From the NCBI GenBank assembly GCA_965227155.1, contig OZ245731.1, positions 4,898,001 through 4,962,000 of the forward strand: DNA of 64,000 nt, written 5' to 3'. This document shows, piece after piece, positions 17,076 through 27,504 of this stretch; position 1 is the first letter of the stretch, and every line of letters begins with the position of its first letter. Under the pieces are notes generated by a model that made no database searches, was not told where the DNA came from, and worked only from the letters and a program-made list of their open reading frames with translations. The DNA is from UBA6059 sp965227155. Its GTDB lineage: Bacteria; Bacteroidota; Bacteroidia; Cytophagales; Cyclobacteriaceae. Made by a program: the position numbers and the translations under genes.

Positions 17076-20000
17076 TTATCGCTTGATGATCCTGTACTGT
17101 AATATTGATTTTTCTGAGAGTAATTGAAGGATATAAATGCCATCACTTAATTGGCTTATGTCAATTTGATTTGGCCTGCCCAAAAGGTTGATCTGCTCGG
17201 TAGCAACTGCTTTGCCACTTGCATCAAAAATGATATATGAATTAATCATGATATCAGTAGGCTTTTCGATTGTTATGTAAGTGGATGAAGGCACTGGATA
17301 AACCTTGATTTTGCGTTGCAATTCAGTAACATTATTAATGACCTCCCTTTGATCATCCACAGAGACCGTATTATCAGCATTATTGACAATGACCTGAATA
17401 TTTAGAATCTCATCTTCCTCCTCCATTTCCAATTCTACTGATGCAAGGTTTAATACTAAACCGTATTGATCAATTGTAAGACTATATGTAGAAGGGTGTA
17501 AATCAATGAAAGCAAACCGGCCGTCCTCTTCTGAAAATACTTCATCAATGATCTCACCAGTTTGATCCTGTAAACGAATGCTCAAGCCTTCAAGTGGGTT
17601 CTCCACTGGCTGTGATTCATCCGTGAGGATAATCATAGACTCTGGTCCCGACCCAAGATAGCCATTAATAGCCCCCTCTGATTCTTCCCTGGAAGGTTTG
17701 GATAACATCTCAAATGTTATAGCTGTATCTCTTCTGATTATCAATGGCTCTGCCTCTTCTTTGAATATTGAACCAGGGAAATAATATGAAAAATAGCGCT
17801 CTTTCTGCGGACCTCTCGGAATGATTCTTACTAAAAAGGTATCCTCTTTTAGGCCTGATATTTCAAAACCGCCATTAAGAACAAGTTCTTCAAACTCCAC
17901 CTCTTTAGTTTCAGGATTCAATAAAAAGACAGTCCCTTTGGATAAGGGTAAATCATTATCAATTTTAACCGCTGCATCCAACGTTGCCAGAGGTAAGATT
18001 TCAATAGCAGCAGTATCCGCTGATTCGAAGAAATCATCGTTTCCCGGATTACTGGCTTCAATGGTAACAATACCCGGCTGAGCTTCAATCAAAACATTGT
18101 CTTCAATTACCCCTGATCCACCTATTATCCTGTATTGAATATCCAATCCCCTATCTGAGCTTCCTTCCAGAGGTAAAGGCAACTCATCAAAATACCTGTA
18201 TTGAGGTAAAGAAAATGTGATTTCTTGGAGCTCCCGATTGTCTGCAGGAATTTCAAGGGTATCTCTTACAAAGCAGCCCCCCGCTGCATCTATGGCCTCT
18301 ACTTCAAGTGCAAACACCCCACCAGTCTGAGAAGTTATGATGGGGTCATCACCTACAAACTGGCCTGCCTCATTGAACCAATAAATAAAATAGTGCTCAT
18401 CAAAAGCAATATCAATTGAAATAGATCCAACTATATTCTTTGCAGGAACAGCAGTAACAACTTCCTGAATTTCTACTTCCGGATAAACCAACTGCTCACT
18501 AATATCGATGTGACTGACACCTGATTCGCAACCGGTAGTCTTATTTTTTATCCTGATATAATATCGACCTTCAGGTAATCCTCCGATAGAATCTTCGGTT
18601 GAATAAATAGAAGCGAAACTCTCAGAGGTAGACCATTCTATATTATACTCGGCAGACTCACCACTAATGCCCCCTTCATTTATGGATTCAATTTTAGCCC
18701 AACCAGTATCTTCTATACAGGACCGGTCACTATTGCTTACTACAGAAAATGAAGGAGTGATTAAGTTGTCCACTAAAGTGTAACTATTGGAAAAGGTACA
18801 GCCTGATGCATTATGAACAATATTCAAGCCATATACACCGGCACTAAGGCCCGAAAGACTTGCGCCTCCGCTGATAGGCTCATCATCCTTTTTCCAGCTA
18901 ATAGTGTAATCAGATAAATTACCAGTGAGCCCACCTACAGCTATAGAACCTGTGTAAGGAGCTTCACAGTGTGTGTTATGCTGCATTGTCACCTGAGGAC
19001 TTATCGCAATAAGATTGTTGTCAATTACAACAGATTCCAGGGAAGATACGCAACCCGTGGCTGGGTCTGTGATTCGTGCATAATACCGATCGGAAGTTAG
19101 GTTAGTAAGCTCATCATCATCACCCAGAACTGTAGAAAAAACAGGGCTGGTAGACCATTCAATTTCATAAGCAGATGATAAAAATGCTGTCTGCCCATTA
19201 ATTCTAAAGTTTTCAATTTTAGCTGTACCATTACCTCCGGTACAGCTCGTGTTGCTTGTCCCTGCAATAGTAAAATCAATTCGTGGTTGACTATTGGCAA
19301 TACTAGTTGTCAACAATGAATAACAGCCTGATTCCGATCCTGAGTTAGAAGTAGCTTTAACGGTATAAACACCACTGGAAATGTTTGCCAATGTACTACC
19401 GGTTGCGATAACACTACCGCCATCCGTATTGCCGTTATACCAATCAAAATTATAGTCCGTAGTATTACCTTCCACTGAAACAGAAATGCTACCATCAAAA
19501 CCACCCACACAAATTGTATTATTGTTAGCCTGATCAACCTGAAGATTGCTTCCTAATGTTTGCGCATTCACAAAAACACTACGGGTATTTGAAACACATA
19601 GCAATTGCTCGTCAGTGACTCTGTAGTAATAGGTACCGGAGGTGAGCCCTGTTAAATCATAACCCGTTGAAATCACAGTGCTGAAATTAGGTGTATTTGC
19701 CCATTCAACCGTGTATCCTGACGCAGGCAGACCTATGGTCTGACCGTCCTGAGTCAGGTTGGTTATTGAAATTGATCCATTTGGATTAGCACAATCTGTC
19801 TGATTGACGATCGTGTGTGCTGACTGAATGATGGAAGGTGCCGCATTAATCGCAATAGAAGACTCAAAGGTGCATCCGGTAATATCATCTGTTACCTGTA
19901 GCTTGTATTGACCAGCTTCTAGATCAGTAAGTAATTCGTCCGTTTCTGAAAGCACATCCCACATGCCACCATTATTTTGGCTCCATTGTAGCGTGTAGGG

Positions 20001-23000
20001 ATTGGGCAACCCAGTAATTGTAGCTTCAATTTCTCCAGTATGGACACCTCCACAGGATCTGTCGGGATTTAATACCTGTAGGTTGATATTTGCAACTGGC
20101 GTTATATCTTCAATAGTGATTTTCTGTACAGGAGCAACACAACCAGAAATTATTTCAGTAACGCGTACCCAGTATTCTCCGGCTGTAAGGCTTTCAATAG
20201 AGGTCGCCTGAGATAAAATATTGTTAAAGTTTTGACCATCTGACCAAACAATATCAAAATCATCGGTATCTACTACCTTACTTTGACCATTTACTGTAAT
20301 GCTATTGACAGCAATGCTCCCGTTAGGAGTGCTACACAATGATTGATCATTCTTTGTAGTTGTCATGGAAACAGTAGAAGGTGATTCTGTAAGGGTTACC
20401 ACCCACTCTGTCTCATTGAACCCATCCTCTGCTACTATTGTGTAGTTTACAGGGCCGGAAAAATCCACTGTAGTAATACCCGAAACTTGTTCCATACCAT
20501 TAACATATGCTTTGGCCCCGTCTGAAAGGACAAAATCTGGCTTATTAGAACCTTCTTTACATCCTACTGCTATGTCAATGGTTTTATTGAACTGGTCTAT
20601 GACAGCAGGGCCAAGCTCACTGATTAAAGAAAAGGATTCAAAAGCGGATTTATTAGACAAACCGGGACTCGTACGAGTCAGTACCACAGTACCTGAGGCA
20701 CCATTATTGTGTATCCATTTTAAGGTTATTTCATTATTTTCATAATCAAACCCTGAAGATGTCAGACTGTAGTCTTCTGCCTGTCCATCGGGAGTATAAA
20801 AGCTTCCACAATCAAAATTTAGCTCCAGGGGAAATGCGCCTTCTTGCAAACTTTGATCATTGAATCCACCGCTAATATCAGAAATGGTGTAGAGGTTTTG
20901 GCCAGAGGCTGTAAGGGTTACAGTTGACTGAAAGCTAAAAGTAGATTGATTTTGATTAATGCCAGAGCTAGTTGCATTATAAGTACCAGCCAACATAAAA
21001 TCACAAAGGGATGTAGTTGTATTGACCATAGTAGGTCTACTCCTCAACTTTAAATCAACAAATAAAGTATTGCTAGCTTCACAAGTGTAATTCCCAGCAT
21101 CATCTGTTTGCCCCGAAACTTGCAAAGAACTGCCTTGCTCATTCAAAGCAACGCCATCCTTATACCAGTCTATAGTTGTGTTTGGTGTAGTACCATCAAT
21201 CGGACAGGTCAGCTCGATAGTTTGATCAACCCCTAATTCTATGAGGTTGACCTGCCCATACATTTCCTGGGGCGAAAGAATCTGATTTTGTATGTTCGAA
21301 ATGTTTACTTTTTCAAGCTCTTCGAATGTCAATCTGTTGTGGGAGAAATTTACGAGTTGGGCTACATTTTGGAAAGCAAGTTCAGGTAGTACTTCTATCC
21401 CATTATATCTTAAATCAACAAAATTTAGATCCCCATTTATAGTTATTTGTTCTGTGCCCTCCCATTGAATAGAATTGGTAGACAAATCCAGATGCCTTAA
21501 AGAATTCAACTCCAATAATGAAGTTGGAATATTATCAAGCATATTCTCCTGTAAAGACACATATTTTAAGTTGGTAAGCGATGACCAATCAGCAATCAAA
21601 TTTTGATTTCCAACTCGATCTGAAATTAAAGTATCTAGTTGAGTAGTGGCATTGATATTCTGCCACACTAACCCCTCATTCCCAGAAATTTCAATTATTT
21701 CCAGATGGTTGAGGTTTGCTATTGATGATGGAATTGCCCCTGATAATTCAAATGCTGAAAAATCAAGCCCTCTCACCATGTCATTTTCATCGAAACTTAC
21801 ACCGGCCCATTGATCCATGCTTTGAGACAAGTCCCAAGGTAAACCTGTAACATTCTGATAAAGGTCAAGAAGAGTTAACGAATCCTGATCCGAAGCTTTG
21901 GTAGGTCTAAATCTGATGTTGTCGATAAATATATTGTTGCCTGATTTCGATAGTGACTTGAATATCAACTGGCTGAGTTGAGCCTGATTGGTCACGTCTA
22001 CTATTAGTCCCTCTATCTTCCAATCATCAGTCGTAGGCACAAAATTATCTTGAGCTGGTGTTGTAGCAAGGTCTTCACCAGATTTGGACCATAATTCCAC
22101 TTCAGTCTCATTACAATAGTCAGCCAATGCTATGCTTAGACGGTCAGCCCTTGTACCATTAGTCGCATAAGCATACGAGAATTGTAAGAGATACTCGTCA
22201 ACATTAGCTACTTCTAGAGGGTGAATCTTTAACTGGTCTTGTCTATTATTTGTATTACTATTAAATAGTCTTATTTGCAGTGATGAATTATCATCAAACC
22301 CAGGTGAACCGGAAGTGAAGGTCATATCATTATTTGGGTTGACAACCTCACCAATGGCTGATAAAGCTTCATCAAAATCAATATTGTAAACTGAAGTAGG
22401 ATTGTCGGGCACATCTTTTACACGAATCAAACCTTCAAAAACTTCGGTATCTCCACCATTGCCGGCATTAATGGTCAGACTTACATCAAAAACTCCTGCA
22501 TTATTGTATACCACTGTAGGGTTTGCATTTGTAGAGGTTGCAGGGGTACCCCCTTCAAATGTCCAATTGTAGCTTGTCGCTCCTAGTGAATGATCAATGA
22601 AACTCACAGACTCCCCCTCACAAACCAAAGTCCTATCTGCTTCGAATTCTGCATTTACAGGTTTAGTGATATAATAACTCTTAAGCTGTACATAAGCATC
22701 GTACATTCTCTGGTACTGGTCATTTGTAAATGCATCTCGGCAAGTAACCCTTGAATAAGACATAACATTATCTGTCAAGGGATTAAAGAATTGATTGTTT
22801 GCGTCACGACTTGAACCAGTATAATTACAATCAACATTTACATTGGAAGTACTAAGCGTCGGATCTGCGGGCGTATCGCATAAAAGGTCACCTGCTGTCT
22901 GACAATTTGAACCATTGACTAACTCATCAGTACGATTCGTTGGGCCATGTGTGTGAAACAAATTAAATATATGCCCTATTTCATGAGCAAAAGTACTACC

Positions 23001-23537
23001 GTTTACAGCGCAATCATTATCCAGGAATATTCTATCGGGACCTGTTCCCGGCATATAGGCATAACCACAAGCTGTACCGAAGAAAAAACCAAATGAAACA
23101 CGATCTACGAAATAAACATTAATTGTATTTGGTACATCATTTGGGTCTGCTAGAGCTCCTTCTTCATCGGTATCAAAATCTAAAAAATTTGAACTATTGA
23201 TATAGTTCCATTCTCGAATATAGAATTCCATACCAGCATTGGCATAAAAATCATTGACTATGGCCAATTCATCAATAACTTCCTGTTCCGTAATACCACC
23301 GGTACCATCATTATTTCTTACAATGTGTGCAGTAATAGCAATAATCGGTTTTAACTGATAATCCAATACTCTGGCATTAGTGCTGGGTTGCACTTTGGGA
23401 ATCTTGGCCAGATCTTCCGGTGATAACTCTAAACCACAGACTCGCATTTCTTGTGCCTGACTGTTAAATACACCTACCCACAAGAACAAAAAAGCAAGGG
23501 GAAATATCTTAAATCCGGAAATTGAGAAAGGAAACAA
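17076..23537 (-). CDS. Giant T9SS-secreted M43 metalloprotease with PKD, LRR, Ig and SprB-like repeats
   Basis: This 2153-residue exported protein starts at TTG 23537, directly after an in-frame TAA, so no ATG start is possible before the signal peptide (KIFPLAFLFLWVGVFNSQAQ). The M43 (pappalysin-like) catalytic domain spans about 40-285, with zinc site HEIGHIFNLFH at 185-195 and Met-turn NVMSYS (Met259). Then come a PKD domain (295-375), a jelly-roll-like region, leucine-rich repeats (about 580-760), an Ig-like domain (about 766-832), and six or seven Cys-containing SprB-like repeats (about 1056-1700). Cna-B-like sandwiches follow. A type A T9SS sorting domain (IKVYPVPSSTYITIEKP ... GIYILQLLSEK, 2076-2153) ends the protein. 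It is likely cell-surface or secreted, perhaps a Ca-dependent protease with adhesive repeats. Confidence 0.9.
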   Translation of the reverse strand: MFPFSISGFKIFPLAFLFLWVGVFNSQAQEMRVCGLELSPEDLAKIPKVQPSTNARVLDYQLKPIIAITAHIVRNNDGTGGITEQEVIDELAIVNDFYANAGMEFYIREWNYINSSNFLDFDTDEEGALADPNDVPNTINVYFVDRVSFGFFFGTACGYAYMPGTGPDRIFLDNDCAVNGSTFAHEIGHIFNLFHTHGPTNRTDELVNGSNCQTAGDLLCDTPADPTLSTSNVNVDCNYTGSSRDANNQFFNPLTDNVMSYSRVTCRDAFTNDQYQRMYDAYVQLKSYYITKPVNAEFEADRTLVCEGESVSFIDHSLGATSYNWTFEGGTPATSTNANPTVVYNNAGVFDVSLTINAGNGGDTEVFEGLIRVKDVPDNPTSVYNIDFDEALSAIGEVVNPNNDMTFTSGSPGFDDNSSLQIRLFNSNTNNRQDQLKIHPLEVANVDEYLLQFSYAYATNGTRADRLSIALADYCNETEVELWSKSGEDLATTPAQDNFVPTTDDWKIEGLIVDVTNQAQLSQLIFKSLSKSGNNIFIDNIRFRPTKASDQDSLTLLDLYQNVTGLPWDLSQSMDQWAGVSFDENDMVRGLDFSAFELSGAIPSSIANLNHLEIIEISGNEGLVWQNINATTQLDTLISDRVGNQNLIADWSSLTNLKYVSLQENMLDNIPTSLLELNSLRHLDLSTNSIQWEGTEQITINGDLNFVDLRYNGIEVLPELAFQNVAQLVNFSHNRLTFEELEKVNISNIQNQILSPQEMYGQVNLIELGVDQTIELTCPIDGTTPNTTIDWYKDGVALNEQGSSLQVSGQTDDAGNYTCEASNTLFVDLKLRSRPTMVNTTTSLCDFMLAGTYNATSSGINQNQSTFSFQSTVTLTASGQNLYTISDISGGFNDQSLQEGAFPLELNFDCGSFYTPDGQAEDYSLTSSGFDYENNEITLKWIHNNGASGTVVLTRTSPGLSNKSAFESFSLISELGPAVIDQFNKTIDIAVGCKEGSNKPDFVLSDGAKAYVNGMEQVSGITTVDFSGPVNYTIVAEDGFNETEWVVTLTESPSTVSMTTTKNDQSLCSTPNGSIAVNSITVNGQSKVVDTDDFDIVWSDGQNFNNILSQATSIESLTAGEYWVRVTEIISGCVAPVQKITIEDITPVANINLQVLNPDRSCGGVHTGEIEATITGLPNPYTLQWSQNNGGMWDVLSETDELLTDLEAGQYKLQVTDDITGCTFESSIAINAAPSIIQSAHTIVNQTDCANPNGSISITNLTQDGQTIGLPASGYTVEWANTPNFSTVISTGYDLTGLTSGTYYYRVTDEQLLCVSNTRSVFVNAQTLGSNLQVDQANNNTICVGGFDGSISVSVEGNTTDYNFDWYNGNTDGGSVIATGSTLANISSGVYTVKATSNSGSESGCYSLLTTSIANSQPRIDFTIAGTSNTSCTGGNGTAKIENFRINGQTAFLSSAYEIEWSTSPVFSTVLGDDDELTNLTSDRYYARITDPATGCVSSLESVVIDNNLIAISPQVTMQHNTHCEAPYTGSIAVGGLTGNLSDYTISWKKDDEPISGGASLSGLSAGVYGLNIVHNASGCTFSNSYTLVDNLITPSFSVVSNSDRSCIEDTGWAKIESINEGGISGESAEYNIEWSTSESFASIYSTEDSIGGLPEGRYYIRIKNKTTGCESGVSHIDISEQLVYPEVEIQEVVTAVPAKNIVGSISIDIAFDEHYFIYWFNEAGQFVGDDPIITSQTGGVFALEVEAIDAAGGCFVRDTLEIPADNRELQEITFSLPQYRYFDELPLPLEGSSDRGLDIQYRIIGGSGVIEDNVLIEAQPGIVTIEASNPGNDDFFESADTAAIEILPLATLDAAVKIDNDLPLSKGTVFLLNPETKEVEFEELVLNGGFEISGLKEDTFLVRIIPRGPQKERYFSYYFPGSIFKEEAEPLIIRRDTAITFEMLSKPSREESEGAINGYLGSGPESMIILTDESQPVENPLEGLSIRLQDQTGEIIDEVFSEEDGRFAFIDLHPSTYSLTIDQYGLVLNLASVELEMEEEDEILNIQVIVNNADNTVSVDDQREVINNVTELQRKIKVYPVPSSTYITIEKPTDIMINSYIIFDASGKAVATEQINLLGRPNQIDISQLSDGIYILQLLSEKSILQYRIIKR

Positions 23538-23755
23538 TTATTGAACTATTTTAAGGTTAAATGCTAAAATAACAATAAGTCCGCTAAGTCGATAAAACGT
23601 TATCAAAATTACCAATACTTGACTTAATAATATAGCTAATCACTTTCCTTCATCTTACAAAGCAATACCACAACTTGATTAACATAAGTAAAAAAAATTC
23701 AGTACTTCAATACTCAGCTCACTTTTACTAGTTTAGCTTTTCTTAATAGATATTT

Positions 23756-25237
23756 ATGGAGCACTACGGTTTTTGGTCACTACTTCCCCCTGTTTTAGCA
23801 ATAGTGCTGGCTATAAGAACAAAGCAGGTCTTTATCTCGCTGGTTGTTGGTATTTGGTTGGGTTGGATAATTCTTTCAGATTGGAATCCTATTGAAGGTA
23901 CAGTAGCGACTATACAGGCTTTTGTTGATGTATTCAAAGACGATGGTAATACACGTACCATCATTTTTACTTTGTTAGTGGGATCACTTATAGCCTATAT
24001 CCAAAGATCTGGAGGTGTAGATGGTTTTGTGAAACGTTTGGACCAATTACTACATAAGCTGGAATCAAAGCAATTGGGTAATAATAAAGTTGTGGTGCAG
24101 TTAATGGCTGCTATCACCGGTTTAATAATTTTTGTCGAATCCAATATTTCAGTGCTTACTGTAGGTGCTTTATACAGACCGGTGACTGATCGACTTAAGA
24201 TACCGAGGGAAAAACTTGCCTATCTGGCAGACTCCACATCAGCACCTTCCAGTATATTAATCCCTTTCAACGCCTGGGGTGCCTACATTATGAGCATCCT
24301 TGTCATTCAAAACATCGATGACCCATTTCGCACATTAGCTTCAGCATTTCCTTTCAATTTCTATCCCATGCTGGCTGTAGCCATGGTGTTTTACATCATT
24401 ATTTCAGGTAGGGATTTTGGACCGATGAAAAAGGCTGAAAAAAGAGCTAAAGATGAAGGTAAACTTATAGCTGATGGGGCCACACCAATGATCTCAGAAG
24501 AAGTAACATTATTAGAAAAAGTTGAATCGGCAGTACCTAAGGCCAGCAATATGATCATACCAATTGGAACCATGGTATTGATGATGCCCTGTATGCTTGT
24601 ATACACAGGTTGGCAAAATATCGACACAACAACTGGTAGCTTAATAAGCAATGTATTAAGTGCAATTGGTCAGGGCTCAGGTTCAGCTTCAGTATTATAT
24701 TCGGTGATTACTGCCCTACTTGTTTCCAGCGCACTGTATTCTATGAGGGGTATATTTAAGGGCAAAGAATTTGTGGATCTGACTATTAAGGGTATGTCGG
24801 GCATGGTTACGCTTGCGCTCCTTATGGTGATGGCATTTGCGATAGCAAGTTTGTGTAAATCTCTTGGCACAGGTATTTATGTAGCTGAAATCAGCAAAGC
24901 CTGGCTATCGCCAAACCTTGTCCCTTTTATCATTTTCTGTGTCAGTTGCTTTATTGCTTTTTCTACAGGCACCTCGTGGGGCACATTTGCCATCATGCTA
25001 TCCATTGCAGTACCTATGGCACAATCCTTCGACAGCAATCTATCATTGGCCATAGCGGCAGCTATTGGTGGGGGCGTTTTTGGGGATCATTGCTCCCCTA
25101 TTTCCGATACCTCCATTATTTCATCCATGGCCTCTGCCAGCGACCATATTGACCATGTTAAAACACAGCTGCCCTATGCGTTGGTTGCAGGAAGTATTAC
25201 AGCTTTTGCTTATTTGATTTTAGGATTCATTTTATAG
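23756..25237 (+). CDS. NhaC-family Na+/H+ antiporter
   Basis: This 493-residue integral membrane protein has around 11-12 hydrophobic segments. It begins with HYGFWSLLPPVLAIVLAIRTKQVFISLVVGIWLGW, the standard start of NhaC-superfamily antiporters, and contains the conserved STSAPSSILIPFNAWGAYI and FSTGTSWGTFAIMLSIAVPMA plus FGDHCSPISDTSIISSMAS motifs. It likely exchanges Na+ for H+, or an organic ion; substrate cannot be fixed from sequence. Four bases separate it from the downstream P1 peptidase gene, so the two are an operon. That pairing suggests peptide or amino-acid exchange as an alternative role. Confidence 0.9.
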   Translation: MEHYGFWSLLPPVLAIVLAIRTKQVFISLVVGIWLGWIILSDWNPIEGTVATIQAFVDVFKDDGNTRTIIFTLLVGSLIAYIQRSGGVDGFVKRLDQLLHKLESKQLGNNKVVVQLMAAITGLIIFVESNISVLTVGALYRPVTDRLKIPREKLAYLADSTSAPSSILIPFNAWGAYIMSILVIQNIDDPFRTLASAFPFNFYPMLAVAMVFYIIISGRDFGPMKKAEKRAKDEGKLIADGATPMISEEVTLLEKVESAVPKASNMIIPIGTMVLMMPCMLVYTGWQNIDTTTGSLISNVLSAIGQGSGSASVLYSVITALLVSSALYSMRGIFKGKEFVDLTIKGMSGMVTLALLMVMAFAIASLCKSLGTGIYVAEISKAWLSPNLVPFIIFCVSCFIAFSTGTSWGTFAIMLSIAVPMAQSFDSNLSLAIAAAIGGGVFGDHCSPISDTSIISSMASASDHIDHVKTQLPYALVAGSITAFAYLILGFIL

Positions 25238-25241
25238 ATTC

Positions 25242-26366
25242 ATGATCTTCAGGTTGCTTTTTTTCTTATCATTTTTTCATTTAAGCACAGAAAAAGCTTT
25301 CACTCAGCTCCTAAGAGAGCAAGGTGTTCAAATTGGGGTTTTCCCGACAGGAAAGACAAATACCATAACTGATGTACCCGGCGTAAAAGTGGGGCACATA
25401 ACGCTGGTAGAGGGAGATAACGTGAGGACAGGTGTCACTGCAATAATTCCAGCCGATGGCAATTTATTTCAGGAGAAAGTCCCTGCAGCCATATACTTAC
25501 ACAATGGTTTTGGGAAATTAGCAGGTTACAGTCAGGTTGAAGAATTGGGCAATCTCGAAACTCCAATTATCCTAACCAATACATTAAGTGTACCTGTGGC
25601 CATAAAAGCTGCTATGCAATACACCCTAAATCAAATGGGAAATGAGGATGTAAGATCTGTAAACCCGGTGGTTGGTGAAACAAATGATGGATATCTCAAT
25701 GATATCCGGGGAATGCATGTACAGGAAAAGGATGTGCTGGAAGCCATTCTTTCTGCAAGTTCAGATAAGGTTATTCAAGGGAATGTTGGTGCTGGTACAG
25801 GAACGAGATGCTTTGGATATAAAGGAGGCATGGGCTCAGCATCCCGAATTTTACCAGAAAGCCTCGGTGGATATACGATCGGTGTTATTGTCCAGTCCAA
25901 TTTTGGCGGACTATTGCAGATAGCAGGCCACCCCATTGGCGAACTTTTGAATAATGTCCCTTATCGAGATGCCCTTGAAAAAGCGGATGGGTCTTGTATG
26001 ATTGTGATTGTGACCGATGCTCCTATGGATGCCAGAAACCTTAAGCGTTTGGCAAAACGAGGTGCTATGGGGCTTGCTAAAACCGGGGGAATAGCATCAA
26101 ATGGTAGTGGGGACTATGTAATTGCAGTTTCCAATTATCCTGAAAACAGGGTTCCCTACAAGATGGAAAAAAGAACTTTAAACACTATATCGCTCCATAA
26201 TGATGCCCTCAATTCTTTGTTTATGGCCACAATTGAAGCTACAGAAGAAGCCATCATCAACAGCCTTTTTGCTGCAGAAACCATGGAAGGTAATGGACGT
26301 AAGGTAGAAGCATTACCAAAACAAAAAGTGCTGGAGATAATCAGGAAGCGGGAATCTGGTCGCTAA
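25242..26366 (+). CDS. P1-family peptidase (DmpA-like), exported
   Basis: This 374-residue member of the DmpA/L-aminopeptidase D-esterase family is preceded by a signal peptide (FRLLFFLSFFHLSTEKAFTQ). Family motifs are GKTNTITDVPGVKVGHITL, the GVTAI segment, NGFGKLAGYSQVEELG, GNVGAGTGTRCFGYKGGMG and DGSCMIVIVTDAPM. The family is an Ntn-like hydrolase made as a proenzyme that self-cleaves before its nucleophile, a serine corresponding to that of GSCMIVIVTDAP. Substrates are small N-terminal residues or beta-peptides. Its 3' end overlaps the 3' end of convergent lysA by 26 bases. Confidence 0.88.
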   Translation: MIFRLLFFLSFFHLSTEKAFTQLLREQGVQIGVFPTGKTNTITDVPGVKVGHITLVEGDNVRTGVTAIIPADGNLFQEKVPAAIYLHNGFGKLAGYSQVEELGNLETPIILTNTLSVPVAIKAAMQYTLNQMGNEDVRSVNPVVGETNDGYLNDIRGMHVQEKDVLEAILSASSDKVIQGNVGAGTGTRCFGYKGGMGSASRILPESLGGYTIGVIVQSNFGGLLQIAGHPIGELLNNVPYRDALEKADGSCMIVIVTDAPMDARNLKRLAKRGAMGLAKTGGIASNGSGDYVIAVSNYPENRVPYKMEKRTLNTISLHNDALNSLFMATIEATEEAIINSLFAAETMEGNGRKVEALPKQKVLEIIRKRESGR

Positions 26367-27504
26367 ATATACTGGCAGCAAGGGGCCTCATATTATACCG
26401 GCTAGACATCACTTCTCCATATGCCCCTGCTGATCTTATGGCCACAAAATCACCTCTTTGTAATCGCTTCATTCTTATACCCCTCAAAAAAGCATCGGAC
26501 GTCTCACAAATTGGCCCCACAATATCATAAACCCCATCTTCTCCTGTTCCGGTCAAATTATCTACCTGGTGATAAGCCTGATAAAGAGCCGGGCGGATTA
26601 ATTCAGTCATACCTGCATCAAGTATCACAAAAGTGGTGTTTTTTGCCGGCTTGGTGTACAATACCCTGGCTATGATACTACCACATTGCCCTACAATAGA
26701 GCGACCCAATTCAAAATGAAGCTTTTGATGAGGCCTCAATTCTAAATGTTGTCCAAATACCTTGAAATAGGATTCCAGATCTGGTATGGGACTCCCATCA
26801 GGATCATTATAATCAATACCCAAACCTCCGCCTACATTGATATGCTCTAATAGAACTGACCGTTCATCAAACCAGTGCTGCAATTCATTTACTTTCTCAC
26901 AGAGTAATTGATATCGACTGATATCCATCACTTGTGAACCAATATGAAAATGAATACCAATGAGCTTTATCTTTGAGCTTGCATTAATCACACTTAGTAC
27001 TTCATCGAGCTCCCAGGGATTTATACCAAACTTATTCTCTTCAAGCCCTGTAGTGATGAATTTGTGTGTTTTGGGATCTACGTTAGGGTTAATTCTTAGT
27101 GCTATCTGAGCGTCCACTTGTAATCGAGCCGCAATTTCATTGATTACCTGAATCTCCTGTGCCGATTCACAATTGAAACCGAAAATGCCAAGCTTTAATG
27201 CTTCCTCTATCTCCCAATCTGTTTTACCAACACCGGCAAAAACTATGTCTTCTGGTAAGAATCCATTAGCTATCGCATGTTTTACCTCATGAGCACTAAC
27301 GGCATCTATACCCAACCCATATGATTTAACAGCCTTAAGGATTCTTTCATTGAAATTAGCCTTAAGTGCATAATGCACATGGTAGCCTTTATCGATAGCG
27401 TTTTTCTTAACCACTGAAAGCGTTTCGTTCAGCAGCGACATATCATAATAGTAAAAAGGCGTTTCCATGTTTTGAAGCACCTTAGGTCTCAATAAATCTA
27501 TCAT
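26341..27504 (-). CDS. lysA: Diaminopimelate decarboxylase
   Basis: This 387-residue PLP enzyme (fold III) converts meso-diaminopimelate to L-lysine. The PLP lysine lies in HYALKANFN; the phosphate-binding glycine loop is HINVGGGLGIDY; the dimer-partner substrate motif is GPICETSD with the reactive cysteine. The HFHIGSQV motif is typical. I start it at ATG 27504, one codon inside a TTG at 27507, because this forms a TGATG stop-start junction with the upstream LD-carboxypeptidase. Coupling of DAP decarboxylation to a peptidoglycan tetrapeptide hydrolase makes sense in cell-wall turnover. Confidence 0.93.
   Translation of the reverse strand: MIDLLRPKVLQNMETPFYYYDMSLLNETLSVVKKNAIDKGYHVHYALKANFNERILKAVKSYGLGIDAVSAHEVKHAIANGFLPEDIVFAGVGKTDWEIEEALKLGIFGFNCESAQEIQVINEIAARLQVDAQIALRINPNVDPKTHKFITTGLEENKFGINPWELDEVLSVINASSKIKLIGIHFHIGSQVMDISRYQLLCEKVNELQHWFDERSVLLEHINVGGGLGIDYNDPDGSPIPDLESYFKVFGQHLELRPHQKLHFELGRSIVGQCGSIIARVLYTKPAKNTTFVILDAGMTELIRPALYQAYHQVDNLTGTGEDGVYDIVGPICETSDAFLRGIRMKRLQRGDFVAIRSAGAYGEVMSSRYNMRPLAASIFSDQIPAS

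Noticed and set aside
23563..23577. Copy of the mutasome operator upstream of the M43 protease
   Set aside because: Only GCTAAAATAA matches, the second arm is absent, and the spacer is AT-rich enough for chance.
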